A DNA stretch of 64,000 nucleotides from positions 62,001 through 126,000 of the forward strand of contig QCWI01000003.1 of assembly GCA_003149635.1 (NCBI GenBank). Reading direction: 5' to 3'. This stretch comes from Fluviicola sp. XM-24bin1 (GTDB lineage Bacteria > Bacteroidota > Bacteroidia > Flavobacteriales_D > Crocinitomicaceae). Under the pieces are notes generated by a model. The model had not been told where the DNA came from, searched no databases, and worked only from the letters and a program-made list of their open reading frames with translations. Of the stretch, positions 44,233-52,389 are shown in pieces; the first letter of the stretch is position 1; each line of letters opens with the position of its first letter. A program made the position numbers and the translations under genes.

Positions 44233-44307
44233 ATAAACAAATGTAGCCAAAATGAATCGATCGACCCGACTACCAGATTGCTCAGAATAACGCCTGAATC
44301 CATAATT

Positions 44308-44337
44308 CATACGTATGACGTAAAATCCGTATTTTTG
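44308..44337 (+). promoter_or_regulatory. Palindrome CATACGTATG and -7 box upstream of the CxxC genes
   Basis: A perfect 10-bp palindrome at 44308-44317 lies about where the -33 region belongs, and TATTTTTG at 44330-44337 matches the -7 box. The ATG at 44342 would then be almost leaderless. The palindrome could be an operator, shared with the divergent TPR gene. Confidence 0.4.
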
Positions 44338-44341
44338 TACT

Positions 44342-44593
44342 ATGAAACCTTGGTTGAAAATAGCATTGGTACTCGTTGTTCTTCTGGTCGTTGATCAGGC
44401 CTTCGGACAAGGGTGTTCGCAATGTAAAATGCTGGCTGAGCAAGGTTCTGGTCACGGTGGAATGGACGACGCAAGTTTTGGTTCCAATATCAATCTGGGG
44501 ATTCTTTACCTCATGGCAATTCCATACATCTTGTTGATCTTCTTTTTCCGCAAGAAAATCATTTCTGGATTTCGCAATTTGATTGGGAAGTAA
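44342..44593 (+). CDS. Small membrane protein with secreted CSQC motif (copy 1)
   Basis: The 83-residue protein has a signal-like segment (IALVLVVLLVVDQAFGQ) followed at once by GCSQCK, a short polar stretch with two His, then one membrane helix (NLGILYLMAIPYILLIFFF) and a basic end. The CxxC pair thus faces the periplasm just outside the membrane. I recall similar small 'QCAMC' membrane proteins in many Bacteroidota, unnamed and of unknown function; metal or heme handling or thiol exchange is plausible. A paralogue follows 16 nt downstream. Confidence 0.7.
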   Translation: MKPWLKIALVLVVLLVVDQAFGQGCSQCKMLAEQGSGHGGMDDASFGSNINLGILYLMAIPYILLIFFFRKKIISGFRNLIGK

Positions 44594-44609
44594 CTCTTTA
44601 TTGGCTGAA

Positions 44610-44873
44610 ATGAAGCAATGGCTCAAGATATCGCTTCTCCTATTTTCCTTACTTAGTATTTCTGAATCGTACAGTCAAGGTTGTGCTCAATGCAAGCCCC
44701 AAACGGAACAGTCAAACGAAGATGTCGACTTTGAAGTTGCGGAAAATCATGAGCTTAAAAACAAGCTCATCCTCAACTATGTTATTCTTCCAATAGTCGT
44801 ACTAACAGCTATTGTTTTGATGATCGTTTTTCGGAAAAGAATCGCTTCTTTGTTCCAATCCAAACGGAGCTAG
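44610..44873 (+). CDS. Small membrane protein with secreted CAQC motif (copy 2)
   Basis: The 87-residue paralogue has the same plan: signal (LLLFSLLSISESYSQ), GCAQCK at the mature start, an acidic loop (NEDVDFEVAENHELK), one helix (LNYVILPIVVLTAIVLMIVF) and a basic end. The acidic loop replaces the His-containing loop of copy 1. The ATG at 44610 follows the first gene by 16 nt. Convergent with the PorP/SprF gene, with only 3 nt between stops. Confidence 0.7.
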   Translation: MKQWLKISLLLFSLLSISESYSQGCAQCKPQTEQSNEDVDFEVAENHELKNKLILNYVILPIVVLTAIVLMIVFRKRIASLFQSKRS

Positions 44874-44876
44874 ACC

Positions 44877-45917
44877 TTAAAATCTACGTCGCTTCACCTT
44901 AAATAAAGCATCATTCAGATTTCGGTAGGAAAGAGAGAATTCTAAAGATCCCGTATTCACGTTTCGCAATTTCGAAATTGTAGCATCGTATGAAATTCCA
45001 AATTGGAACCCGCGCCAATCGATTGCTACGGTAGGAATAATCGCGTCACGAACACGGAAATACGTTCCGAAAGACAAATACGCATTGTGCGCCAATCCTG
45101 TGACTTTCGTTCCGTTTTCAAAGCGCCAACGCGCCAATCCTCCGAGGATGGTTTCGTAATGTCCGCCTTGAATAAACTGAGCCGCGGATGCATCAATTGA
45201 CCATCGCGATCCAGCAACTTCAGCGATCACGCGCGTGTGTCCCACCCACTTACGAGCTAGGCGTTCCGTGCTTACTCCAGAGTTGAATTTCAATTCCGGT
45301 GCGTTCAAATGATATCCAGAAAATCCGAGTTGGAACTTGAAGTCATTGTTACGAGCGAAGGTGTTTTTTCCTCCGTCGTATTGATACATCAAACCTCCAG
45401 AAGCGTCTATGTAGGCAAATGAATTTCCAATGTTTCCTTCACCGCTTGGAAGGGTGTTGTCGAAGCCGTTTCCATTCCACTGACTGTTAAAAGTAAGTGC
45501 TGAAACGTTAACGCTTCGCTGGCCGTATCCTCCTTGAATTCCGGCCGAAAGTGTGCTTCCATAACCCAACGGAAGAATCCCGCTTACCGTCGCCGATCCT
45601 TGTTGGTTTCCAAAACTTCCATCACCACCAACATCGGTGTAGAACATCAATCCGAACCCGATATAGGCTTTGTCGCCGAAATCCGATTTGCCAAAATTGG
45701 CGTCTGCTGCAATTGCGGTGGACATAAACTGCGTGGACGATCCCAACCATTGATTTCTATGGTTGACCGAAACGCGTTCCCATCCATCAAAAACTCCTGC
45801 CGCTGCGGGATTGATAAGTAATGGTGTTTGTATCGTTTGAGAGAAATGCAGGTCCTGCGCAACCACTCCTCCGTGTAACGCAAAACCGCATAGTGCTGTT
45901 AAGAGTAGTTTTTTCAT
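44877..45917 (-). CDS. PorP/SprF-family T9SS membrane protein
   Basis: The 346-residue protein has a signal peptide (GFALHGGVVAQ), then the family start DLHFSQTIQTPLLINPAAAG and HRNQWLGSSTQFMSTAIAAD, and a C-terminal IKRRRF-type basic end (SYRNLNDALFKVKRRRF). PorP/SprF proteins are outer-membrane barrels needed to export or attach type-B T9SS cargo. Each is often encoded directly after its cargo gene. Here it sits 2 nt after the CotH type-B protein, so the two are almost certainly partners. Confidence 0.93.
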   Translation of the reverse strand: MKKLLLTALCGFALHGGVVAQDLHFSQTIQTPLLINPAAAGVFDGWERVSVNHRNQWLGSSTQFMSTAIAADANFGKSDFGDKAYIGFGLMFYTDVGGDGSFGNQQGSATVSGILPLGYGSTLSAGIQGGYGQRSVNVSALTFNSQWNGNGFDNTLPSGEGNIGNSFAYIDASGGLMYQYDGGKNTFARNNDFKFQLGFSGYHLNAPELKFNSGVSTERLARKWVGHTRVIAEVAGSRWSIDASAAQFIQGGHYETILGGLARWRFENGTKVTGLAHNAYLSFGTYFRVRDAIIPTVAIDWRGFQFGISYDATISKLRNVNTGSLEFSLSYRNLNDALFKVKRRRF

Positions 45918-45919
45918 CG

Positions 45920-48838
45920 TTATCGTAATAGTGTGATGTTACCTTCGCGCAATTCTGCCGAACCGTTATCAAATAGTACCTCAAGCATGTACGCATATAC
46001 TCCTGAGTTACACTGAATATCATTGTGCGTTCCGTCCCATGCGAAGTTGTGATCACTCGACTCAACGATCAAGTTACCCCAACGATCATAGATGCGAATC
46101 GTGTAGTTCACTACGTCTTTCCCAACGATTACCATCAACTGGTCATTCGTCATGTCTCCATTTGGAGAGAATGCTGAAGGAACGTGAATTCCAGTTGCAC
46201 ACTCAATTCCTAGTGGATTTGGATCACACGCGTCGAATGGATTTGTTCCACCGCCAACTTCTGTTGCATCGTCAATTCCATCGCCATCGCAATCCGCTCC
46301 AGACGTAATCGGGAGTGTAATTGCTGCAACATTGTAATCACAAGGATCGTTTGGATCGGTATTGCCAGCGGCTTCTGCTAAATCGGAAACTCCATCGCCA
46401 TCGGTATCGATCTGACATTGCGGATCGGAATCGTCCGGATCACAAGGATCAAATGGATTCGATCCATTGGTAATTTCGTCAGCATCTGTAAATCCATCAC
46501 CGTCACAATCTGCCCCGGAAGTAACTGCAATTGAAACCGAAGCCACTAAGTAATCACAAGGATCGTTTGGGTCGGTTCCATCAATCAATTCTTGATCGTT
46601 TGGAACTCCGTCGCCATCATCATCGTCCACAGAAGGAACGAAAACTGCGATGATCGTATCATTTCCTGTCAACATTACCCCATTTGTATCTTCGGTAATT
46701 GCATTGTTCATTGGCCCGATGGTGTACTCCCAATGGTCGAACATAAATCCGGGTTCTGGATTCGCAATGGTTATCGTGTTGATCGCTCCGTAGTATTGTG
46801 TCGTCCACGGGTAGTTTGGAGGAAATACAGAATTTACTTTCAATGTTCCCGAGTTTACTGGATCTACATCAAATGTTACATCGTATGGCCCGGTCAAACT
46901 GTAGCAGTCAATCAATCCTTGCTCCATCGCAATACATCGTGCATTGATAAAGTCCCGCATTTGCTGAACATTCGCTTGCCATCCTGCAACCGATCCTCCC
47001 CAACGCGCTGTGTGCGCTACCATTTCAGGAGCAATTTCGTTGATCATACTATCTAACAACTGGTTCATGTAGGTACATGAGAAACTTGTATTGATTAAGT
47101 CGATGTAACGCGTAATGTAGTATTGCTCCACATCTGGGTTTTCATTGATCAATTTCTCCAAGATATCCGTATGTCCTTGCCCACCTGGGTTTGGAAGGTT
47201 CTCTACGTTACATGGATCGGCATTTGCCGTTGGATCTGGAATTCCCGTAAAGTTGATGTAGTGACCGAAGCTGGCATCCATATCCCAAAGGACGTAGCGC
47301 CATTTTTTCTTAGATCCAAGTGGATCCATTCCACGCCACCAAGCCGTGTTCCAATTCAACCAGTCTTGATTTACTACGTAAGAGTTGAACATGAAGTAAT
47401 CACACAAGGACGCCCATTTCAATTGTGATTTCACGTAATCAAAGTTTGGCCCTGGTGCCATGTTATTCGTAAGAATGTAGTTCACCAAATCATCCCAATC
47501 TTGTTGTGCATTTGGCGCACCGTATTCTTGCCACGTCGCACCCCAAGTTTTTAAATACTGAAGATTGAACTTGTCTTGATCGTAGTAATAATCGGTGTAA
47601 TCGTGATCATCCGCTTTTTCACGGATTTCATAAACTCCCCAGTACTGACCATTCAAGTACACTACACAAGGGCGCCATGTACGCTCGTCCAACAACATGT
47701 CGGCACGAATGGAAAGTGTGTGAATAAAGGCATCGCGAATGTGTGCTCCTCCTGTTTCAAAAGGATAGTTGTCACTGGCTCCTGGCTTCAAAATCAAACG
47801 CTGGAAGTTCGTTCGGTCGTTATCGTTCGGGAATAACAGGTGGTCTACATCATCGTTGTATCCAAACTGATCGCGACAGATTAAGTCGAAACCACGTTGC
47901 GGGTAGGCCCATGAATCGTTTCCGTGTTTATTGAAGTGACCTTGGCCCTCGTCGATGAAAGTTCCGTCTTGTTCGAAAAGCTCAAACGCTCCCACATCGT
48001 TCGGCCCTTGATTTCCATTCGCTACGAGATCAAAAAGATCAGCACTACAAACAGAAATTACCGGTACACCATGTGTTTCATCGATCAGATAGGTATTCGT
48101 TTCTACAAAACTCGGCGGATTGGCATCTATTGCGATGGCCCTGACGACCATCGTGTTTGGAACGTTTATCGGCCCGGAATATATGGCTGATGCCGCGGTT
48201 GGGTCAGTCCCGTCCGTTGTGTAATGAATCGTTGCAGTTGGGTTGGCACAAGTAATGCTTACCGTTTGTGCACCTGTGTAGAAACCTGGTGCTAAACTCA
48301 TCACTGGCGTCGGTTCGTAAAATTCTTGCGCTCCGACATTTGAATTCCCTGGTGTTGGGTTGGTAAACAACTTGAAGTCTGAAGCTCCATCTGTTGATCT
48401 TCCCACGGAATGATCCATTTGTGTCATGTGTACAATTCGGAATGAATCGATCACCACTCCACCTGGATTCGTCAGGATGATCCACTCATTCTGCGTTTGC
48501 TTCAAGTTAAAGTTCGGGTGCAATTCTCCCCCGTTTACCGTGTTTCGTCCTGAACAGTAAATAACCATGTGGCCATTCGCTGGTACCGATCCACTTGGGA
48601 TTTGCCACTTCAATAAGTTTCCTGATTTATCCGAAAGGTAATATCCCGTTAAATCGAAAGGTGTTCCTGAGCTGTTGTAGAGTTCGACCCAGTCTTCGTT
48701 GTCGCCATAACTGTCCAGTGGACCGTTCATATTGGAACAAGAATATTCGTTGATAACAACCTGACCAAAGGAGAAAGATGCAAGACAAGCGAACACCAGT
48801 AGGGAGGCTAACCTTGTGGAGATGTTAGTTCGTTTCAT
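45920..48838 (-). CDS. CotH-kinase-family surface protein with T9SS type B sorting domain
   Basis: This is a 972-residue secreted protein. In order: signal peptide ending ACLASFSFGQ; a lamin-tail domain (VVINEYSCSNMNGPLDSYGD) at about 25-165; a chitobiase-C-terminal-like domain (CANPTATIHYTTDGTDP); a CotH kinase domain at about 290-620 with WRYVLWDMDASFGHY; an InlB-like domain; three calcium-binding thrombospondin-3 repeats (DDDGDGVPNDQELIDGTDP); and the type B sorting domain (VPSAFSPNGDMTNDQLMV, then IYDRWGNLIVESSDH). CotH enzymes phosphorylate secreted protein serines. The TSP3 region contains near-identical DNA at 46333 and 46547. The start is the ATG at 48838. Confidence 0.9.
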   Translation of the reverse strand: MKRTNISTRLASLLVFACLASFSFGQVVINEYSCSNMNGPLDSYGDNEDWVELYNSSGTPFDLTGYYLSDKSGNLLKWQIPSGSVPANGHMVIYCSGRNTVNGGELHPNFNLKQTQNEWIILTNPGGVVIDSFRIVHMTQMDHSVGRSTDGASDFKLFTNPTPGNSNVGAQEFYEPTPVMSLAPGFYTGAQTVSITCANPTATIHYTTDGTDPTAASAIYSGPINVPNTMVVRAIAIDANPPSFVETNTYLIDETHGVPVISVCSADLFDLVANGNQGPNDVGAFELFEQDGTFIDEGQGHFNKHGNDSWAYPQRGFDLICRDQFGYNDDVDHLLFPNDNDRTNFQRLILKPGASDNYPFETGGAHIRDAFIHTLSIRADMLLDERTWRPCVVYLNGQYWGVYEIREKADDHDYTDYYYDQDKFNLQYLKTWGATWQEYGAPNAQQDWDDLVNYILTNNMAPGPNFDYVKSQLKWASLCDYFMFNSYVVNQDWLNWNTAWWRGMDPLGSKKKWRYVLWDMDASFGHYINFTGIPDPTANADPCNVENLPNPGGQGHTDILEKLINENPDVEQYYITRYIDLINTSFSCTYMNQLLDSMINEIAPEMVAHTARWGGSVAGWQANVQQMRDFINARCIAMEQGLIDCYSLTGPYDVTFDVDPVNSGTLKVNSVFPPNYPWTTQYYGAINTITIANPEPGFMFDHWEYTIGPMNNAITEDTNGVMLTGNDTIIAVFVPSVDDDDGDGVPNDQELIDGTDPNDPCDYLVASVSIAVTSGADCDGDGFTDADEITNGSNPFDPCDPDDSDPQCQIDTDGDGVSDLAEAAGNTDPNDPCDYNVAAITLPITSGADCDGDGIDDATEVGGGTNPFDACDPNPLGIECATGIHVPSAFSPNGDMTNDQLMVIVGKDVVNYTIRIYDRWGNLIVESSDHNFAWDGTHNDIQCNSGVYAYMLEVLFDNGSAELREGNITLLR

Positions 48839-49064
48839 GAGTTCTGATAGTATCAATGGGGCTTTAGCCCTGGTATAGTATTTCCTAATAATACGAAATT
48901 TGTTAACATTTAGCTAACAATCCGTACTTTCAAGACGTATCAAAAGACCTAAAGGTTGAAAAGCTACCGCCCATTTTCAAGGATTCAGGGAATCCTAACT
49001 TTATCGGAATGTGAACAATTCTTTAAGGGAATGCTAACTATTTGTATCTTGGGCTCGTTATAAC

Positions 49065-49111
49065 TTATGAAAACTGCATGACGAAATAGATCGGTTTTCA
49101 TTTCGTCATAA
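49065..49111 (+). other. Interleaved inverted repeats in the leader of the 49129 lipoprotein gene
   Basis: ATGAAAAC (49067-49074) matches GTTTTCAT (49094-49101) and ATGACGAAA (49078-49086) matches TTTCGTCAT (49101-49109). The order is A, B, A', B', so both stems cannot form as simple nested hairpins. TTATGA / TCATAA at the outer edges offers a third pairing. The element ends 18 nt before the start codon. The rest of the 290-nt gap (48839-49064) holds only a GGGCTTTAGCCC hairpin near 48860. Confidence 0.6.
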
Positions 49112-49128
49112 ATTGAAACTATACCAGA

Positions 49129-49563
49129 ATGAAACGAATTTCAACATTGTTTGTATTGGGCCTATTGTTCACTGTAATGGCCACTAGTGGATGTACAAAA
49201 ATTGAAGGACCGGGTGGGGCTGCAACCATTCAGGGAAAACTTTATGTTCGCGAGTATGACAGCGGCGGAAACTTGATCAAAGAGTATGATGGCGCAGACA
49301 AGGATGTGTACATTATTTATGGTAACGATCCAAGTGAAACATACCACCACGATGATATCAAAACTTCGTACGACGGTACTTTTAAATTCCGTTTCATGGA
49401 ACCGGGGAACTACCGTATTTTCTATTACGAAGACGTAACATACCAAGAGTTGATCTCTAACCCGAACGGGCCGAATCAGAAGGTAATTATTCAAGAAGTA
49501 ACGATTACTGACAAGAAAGAGGTGAAAGATTTGGGTACGATGGTAGTCTACGAAAGATTCTAA
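49129..49563 (+). CDS. Small lipoprotein with carboxypeptidase-regulatory-like domain
   Basis: The 144-residue protein has a lipobox (VMATSGCTKIEG) and one beta-sandwich (ATIQGKLYVREYDSGGNLIK, then YDGTFKFRFMEPGNYRIFYY). It is of the same kind as the pair at 27567 and 27952 but has its own sequence. It is followed 4 nt later by a DUF2490 outer-membrane protein, so the two form a two-gene operon. The unusual structured leader before it may regulate both. Confidence 0.72.
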   Translation: MKRISTLFVLGLLFTVMATSGCTKIEGPGGAATIQGKLYVREYDSGGNLIKEYDGADKDVYIIYGNDPSETYHHDDIKTSYDGTFKFRFMEPGNYRIFYYEDVTYQELISNPNGPNQKVIIQEVTITDKKEVKDLGTMVVYERF

Positions 49564-49567
49564 TCCT

Positions 49568-50233
49568 ATGCGCTGGAAAATAATCCTTTTTGCATTGCTC
49601 TTTGGAGGGGCTTCGTTCGCGCAGCAGAACGATACCTACATGCTCTGGACAAATGTTGGAGTGAAGGGCGATTTGGTCAAAAAAATGGACTGGTTCGCGG
49701 AAATCAATACGCGATTGGATATGAACGGTGTGGAAACGTTCTTCCCTGAGATTGGCGTTGATTACAAAGTAACAAAGTGGTTCAAACCTTCGATTGAGTA
49801 TCGTTTTGTTACAGATAAGAACCAGTACGGTAATTATAAGATTGCTAACCGCTTGAATTTCAATGCTAAATTCAAAGAAGATTTCGATCGACTAGGACTT
49901 GGATTGCGTGTTCGTTATCAATACGCTTTTGATAATCGCGGGAGCTTCGACTACGATGCTGATTTCGATCAAGCCTTTCGTTTTAAACCGGAAATCACTT
50001 ACGACATCAAGAATTTTATCCTAACACCTAAGATTAGTTCAGAGTTCTTTTACAACCCTGCGTTAGGAGAAAACGGAAGACGTTTCGATAAAATGCGATT
50101 GGGAATTGGGGCTTCGTTAGACCTCAACAATAATCACGATATTTCGTTTAAATATCAGTTAGACAAACGTTTCTTTGCTTTTGATCGCGGCGTGCGTCAT
50201 GTATTGGCGCTTTCGTATCAGTATAAGTTGTAG
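49568..50233 (+). CDS. DUF2490-type outer-membrane protein
   Basis: The 221-residue protein has a signal peptide (LFALLFGGASFAQ) and a strand-rich barrel: MLWTNVGVKGDLVKKMDWFA, GVDYKVTKWFKPSIEYRFVT, GLGLRVRYQYAFDNRGSFD, and an end with HVLALSYQYKL. This matches the DUF2490 pattern of Bacteroidota outer-membrane proteins of unknown role. It is co-transcribed with the preceding lipoprotein, which may dock on it. Confidence 0.8.
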   Translation: MRWKIILFALLFGGASFAQQNDTYMLWTNVGVKGDLVKKMDWFAEINTRLDMNGVETFFPEIGVDYKVTKWFKPSIEYRFVTDKNQYGNYKIANRLNFNAKFKEDFDRLGLGLRVRYQYAFDNRGSFDYDADFDQAFRFKPEITYDIKNFILTPKISSEFFYNPALGENGRRFDKMRLGIGASLDLNNNHDISFKYQLDKRFFAFDRGVRHVLALSYQYKL

Positions 50234-50253
50234 GATACTATTTTTTCTATTTT

Positions 50254-50337
50254 GTCACCCTCCGCCTTTGGCACCTCCCTCAAGGGAGGAGAAGAGTTAT
50301 ACCCTCTCCCTTGAGGGGAGAATTAAAGAGGGGTGAT
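50254..50337. repeat. Intergenic element with GTCACCC inverted ends, 84 bp
   Basis: It begins GTCACCCTCCGCCTTTGG, contains CCTCCCTCAAGGGAGG (a perfect inverted repeat) and TCTCCCTTGAGGGGAGA, and ends GAATTAAAGAGGGGTGATC. Ends and order equal those of 19665-19769. It lies between the convergent DUF2490 and gldH genes. Confidence 0.8.
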
Positions 50338-50375
50338 CTCTGGATCTTTGACAATCCAAGAGAAGTTCATCAATC

Positions 50376-50843
50376 CTATTTCGCGTAATCCACGCGGAGA
50401 ATTAAGTCAAGAATATCGGTGACTTTTGAGTCGGTTATTCCTTGCTCTAGAAAGAAGGTGTACTTCCCTTTTTTAGGAAACTTTCCTTGGGAAAGCAGTC
50501 TGGACGTTTCAACGGTTGATCCGGATTTTGTTCCTACCCAACTTCCATCAGGGTTTGTAATTATCATTTCAAAAGGGTTGCGCGTTGTGGAGCCATCTGG
50601 ACCGATGGATTTTATAAACATCCAGAGGTTATTATACGGATAATCGGTTGTTGTACGCACCAAAACTGTGAAGTCATAAACTTTAGAAGTATCCTGGATG
50701 TCTACCACGAACTTCATTTTCTCGTTTTGCTTCCATTCTTGATTATCGAAAGAATACACCTTTTCATAAAAAGGCGCTTCCGAACATGCCACCAGCAAAG
50801 GAATCAAGAACAAGCTCAACCAGATCTTATGACTTCTTTTCAT
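50376..50843 (-). CDS. gldH: Gliding motility lipoprotein GldH
   Basis: The 155-residue precursor has a lipobox (FLIPLLVACSEAPFYEK) and the GldH pattern: FYEKVYSFDNQEWKQNEKM, FTVLVRTTTDYPYNNLWMF, and KKGKYTFFLEQGITDSKV. GldH is required for gliding in Flavobacterium johnsoniae and belongs to the core gliding set. Its presence alone does not show that this organism glides. The ATG at 50843 lies inside the 3' end of ricT (17-nt overlap), which makes its translation coupled to ricT. Confidence 0.93.
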   Translation of the reverse strand: MKRSHKIWLSLFLIPLLVACSEAPFYEKVYSFDNQEWKQNEKMKFVVDIQDTSKVYDFTVLVRTTTDYPYNNLWMFIKSIGPDGSTTRNPFEMIITNPDGSWVGTKSGSTVETSRLLSQGKFPKKGKYTFFLEQGITDSKVTDILDLILRVDYAK

Positions 50844-52194
50844 TGTTATTGCTGTTATTATTTGGTTTCTTTCTTCGGTTGTTATTGGATCGACGTTTGT
50901 TTTGTCCGCCGCCTTTATTATTCGGGTTCCCTCCACCTTGATTCTTAGCTTGAGGCCCTTTTTGATTGTTTTGTTTCTGTTGGCTTCCTTGCTTTTGCTG
51001 ATTGCCCTTCTGTTGTTTGGTTCCTTGTTGCTTATTTCCTTGAGCGTTTGCTCCTTGTCCACCTTTCTTGCGACGGTTTCCAGAACGTTTTTTCTTCTTG
51101 AAAATATGCTCGAAACGATTCAGGCTGTCCTGACCGACAACATTTGTATAATCCGGTTCTTCTACAACCGTTACATCCATGTAATCGTTCAAATCGGCTG
51201 GTTTTTTACCGTTGCGATTCATTTTAATGATCTCGCGAACACGGTCTGGATGCAAGGGAATCAATCCCGATCCAATTCCAGCTTCGCCATCATAACCGTA
51301 CCACATCTGTTTTTTGAAAACATCCGTTTTAATGTGCGACGCCGTTCCTTTCTCCGTGCGCAATTTCAAATCGCCCTTCGGGAACGCTTTTACCGCGTCT
51401 AGGTACATGTCTAATTCGTAGTTCAAACAACATTTGAGCTTTCCACATTGTCCGGCTAATTTCTGCGGATTCAAGGAAAGTTGCTGATAACGCGCCGCTG
51501 CAGTGGATACCGATCGGAAATCCGTCAGCCACGTAGAACAACACAATTCACGACCACAAGACCCAATTCCTCCCAACCGTGAAGCTTCCTGACGGGCCCC
51601 AATCTGGCGCATTTCGATTCGAATACGGAATTCCTCCGCCATATCTTTAATCAACTGACGGAAATCCACGCGACCTTCTGCAGTATAATAGAATGTTGCT
51701 TTCGTTAAATCGGCTTGATACTCCACATCGGAAATCTTCATTTCCAAACCGAGGTTTACGGCTAAAGTGCGAGACTTGTACATCACTTCACGCTCCAGCG
51801 AACGCGCTTTGATCCACTTATCAATATCCTCTTGTTCGGCAATACGTATGATTTTCCGCGCTTCAGCATGTTTGAAGTTCGGACTTTTCTTATTAACCTG
51901 AATTCTGGCGAGTTCTCCAACAATTGATACGACACCTACGTCGATACCCGGACTGCTTTCAACGACCACGACATCTCCTACTTGGAGCGTCAGTGATTTG
52001 GTGTTCCGGTAAAATCCTTTCCGGCTGTTTTTAAACCGGATTTCCAATATATCGTAAGGTGATTGACCTCCTGGCAATTCCATGTTTGCCAACCAATCAT
52101 ACACCTCTAATTTGTTGCAACCTCCAGAACTACAGGTACCGTGATTTTTACATCCCCCGGGAGTTCCATTACTCCCACAACTGGCACAACCCAT
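50827..52194 (-). CDS. ricT: RicT/PSP1-domain protein with long basic disordered tail
   Basis: The 455-residue protein starts with a Cys-rich segment (MGCASCGSNGTPGGCKNHG), then the PSP1/RicT core at about 50-300 with GIGSCGRELCCSTWLTDF and GQCGKLKCCLNYELDMYLD. RicT is part of the iron-sulfur RicAFT complex that affects RNA processing in Bacillus; in Bacteroidota it is usually next to gldH and holB, as here. The last 100 residues are Lys, Asn, Gln, Gly and Arg only, a disordered and very basic tail suited to RNA binding. The ATG at 52194 fits the family start; 25 extra residues to 52269 are not conserved-looking. Confidence 0.9.
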   Translation of the reverse strand: MGCASCGSNGTPGGCKNHGTCSSGGCNKLEVYDWLANMELPGGQSPYDILEIRFKNSRKGFYRNTKSLTLQVGDVVVVESSPGIDVGVVSIVGELARIQVNKKSPNFKHAEARKIIRIAEQEDIDKWIKARSLEREVMYKSRTLAVNLGLEMKISDVEYQADLTKATFYYTAEGRVDFRQLIKDMAEEFRIRIEMRQIGARQEASRLGGIGSCGRELCCSTWLTDFRSVSTAAARYQQLSLNPQKLAGQCGKLKCCLNYELDMYLDAVKAFPKGDLKLRTEKGTASHIKTDVFKKQMWYGYDGEAGIGSGLIPLHPDRVREIIKMNRNGKKPADLNDYMDVTVVEEPDYTNVVGQDSLNRFEHIFKKKKRSGNRRKKGGQGANAQGNKQQGTKQQKGNQQKQGSQQKQNNQKGPQAKNQGGGNPNNKGGGQNKRRSNNNRRKKPNNNSNNNEKKS

Positions 52195-52304
52195 AGTAAA
52201 TCTGTTTGTAGGATAAAAGTACGAAGAATATCGGTGGAATGATTCTGACGGAGTTGAAAGATTGCGCAATTAAATGTTGATAAACCAAGGATGATCGTTT
52301 GCAC

Positions 52305-52372
52305 AAGGCTGAAAGTGAAAAGTAGAAGGATAAACCTCCTCTACAACCTTTAGCTTTCTACTTTCTACCAAC
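52305..52372. repeat. 7-nt quasi-periodic inverted array at the 3' end of holB
   Basis: Words such as GCTGAAA, GTGAAAA and GTAGAAG repeat every 7 nt, and the second half carries TTTAGC, TTTCTAC and TTTCTACC, the inverted words. It lies between holB and ricT on the minus strand and would pair over most of its length. Confidence 0.65.
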
Positions 52373-52389
52373 TCCGGGCATCCAAATCA

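Noticed and set aside
46200-46620. Regularly spaced repeats suggesting a CRISPR-like array
   Set aside because: They are in-frame codons of thrombospondin-3 calcium loops in the CotH protein.
49067-49109. Classical H-type pseudoknot
   Set aside because: The loop that must cross the first stem would have no nucleotides, so alternative hairpins are more realistic than simultaneous pairing.
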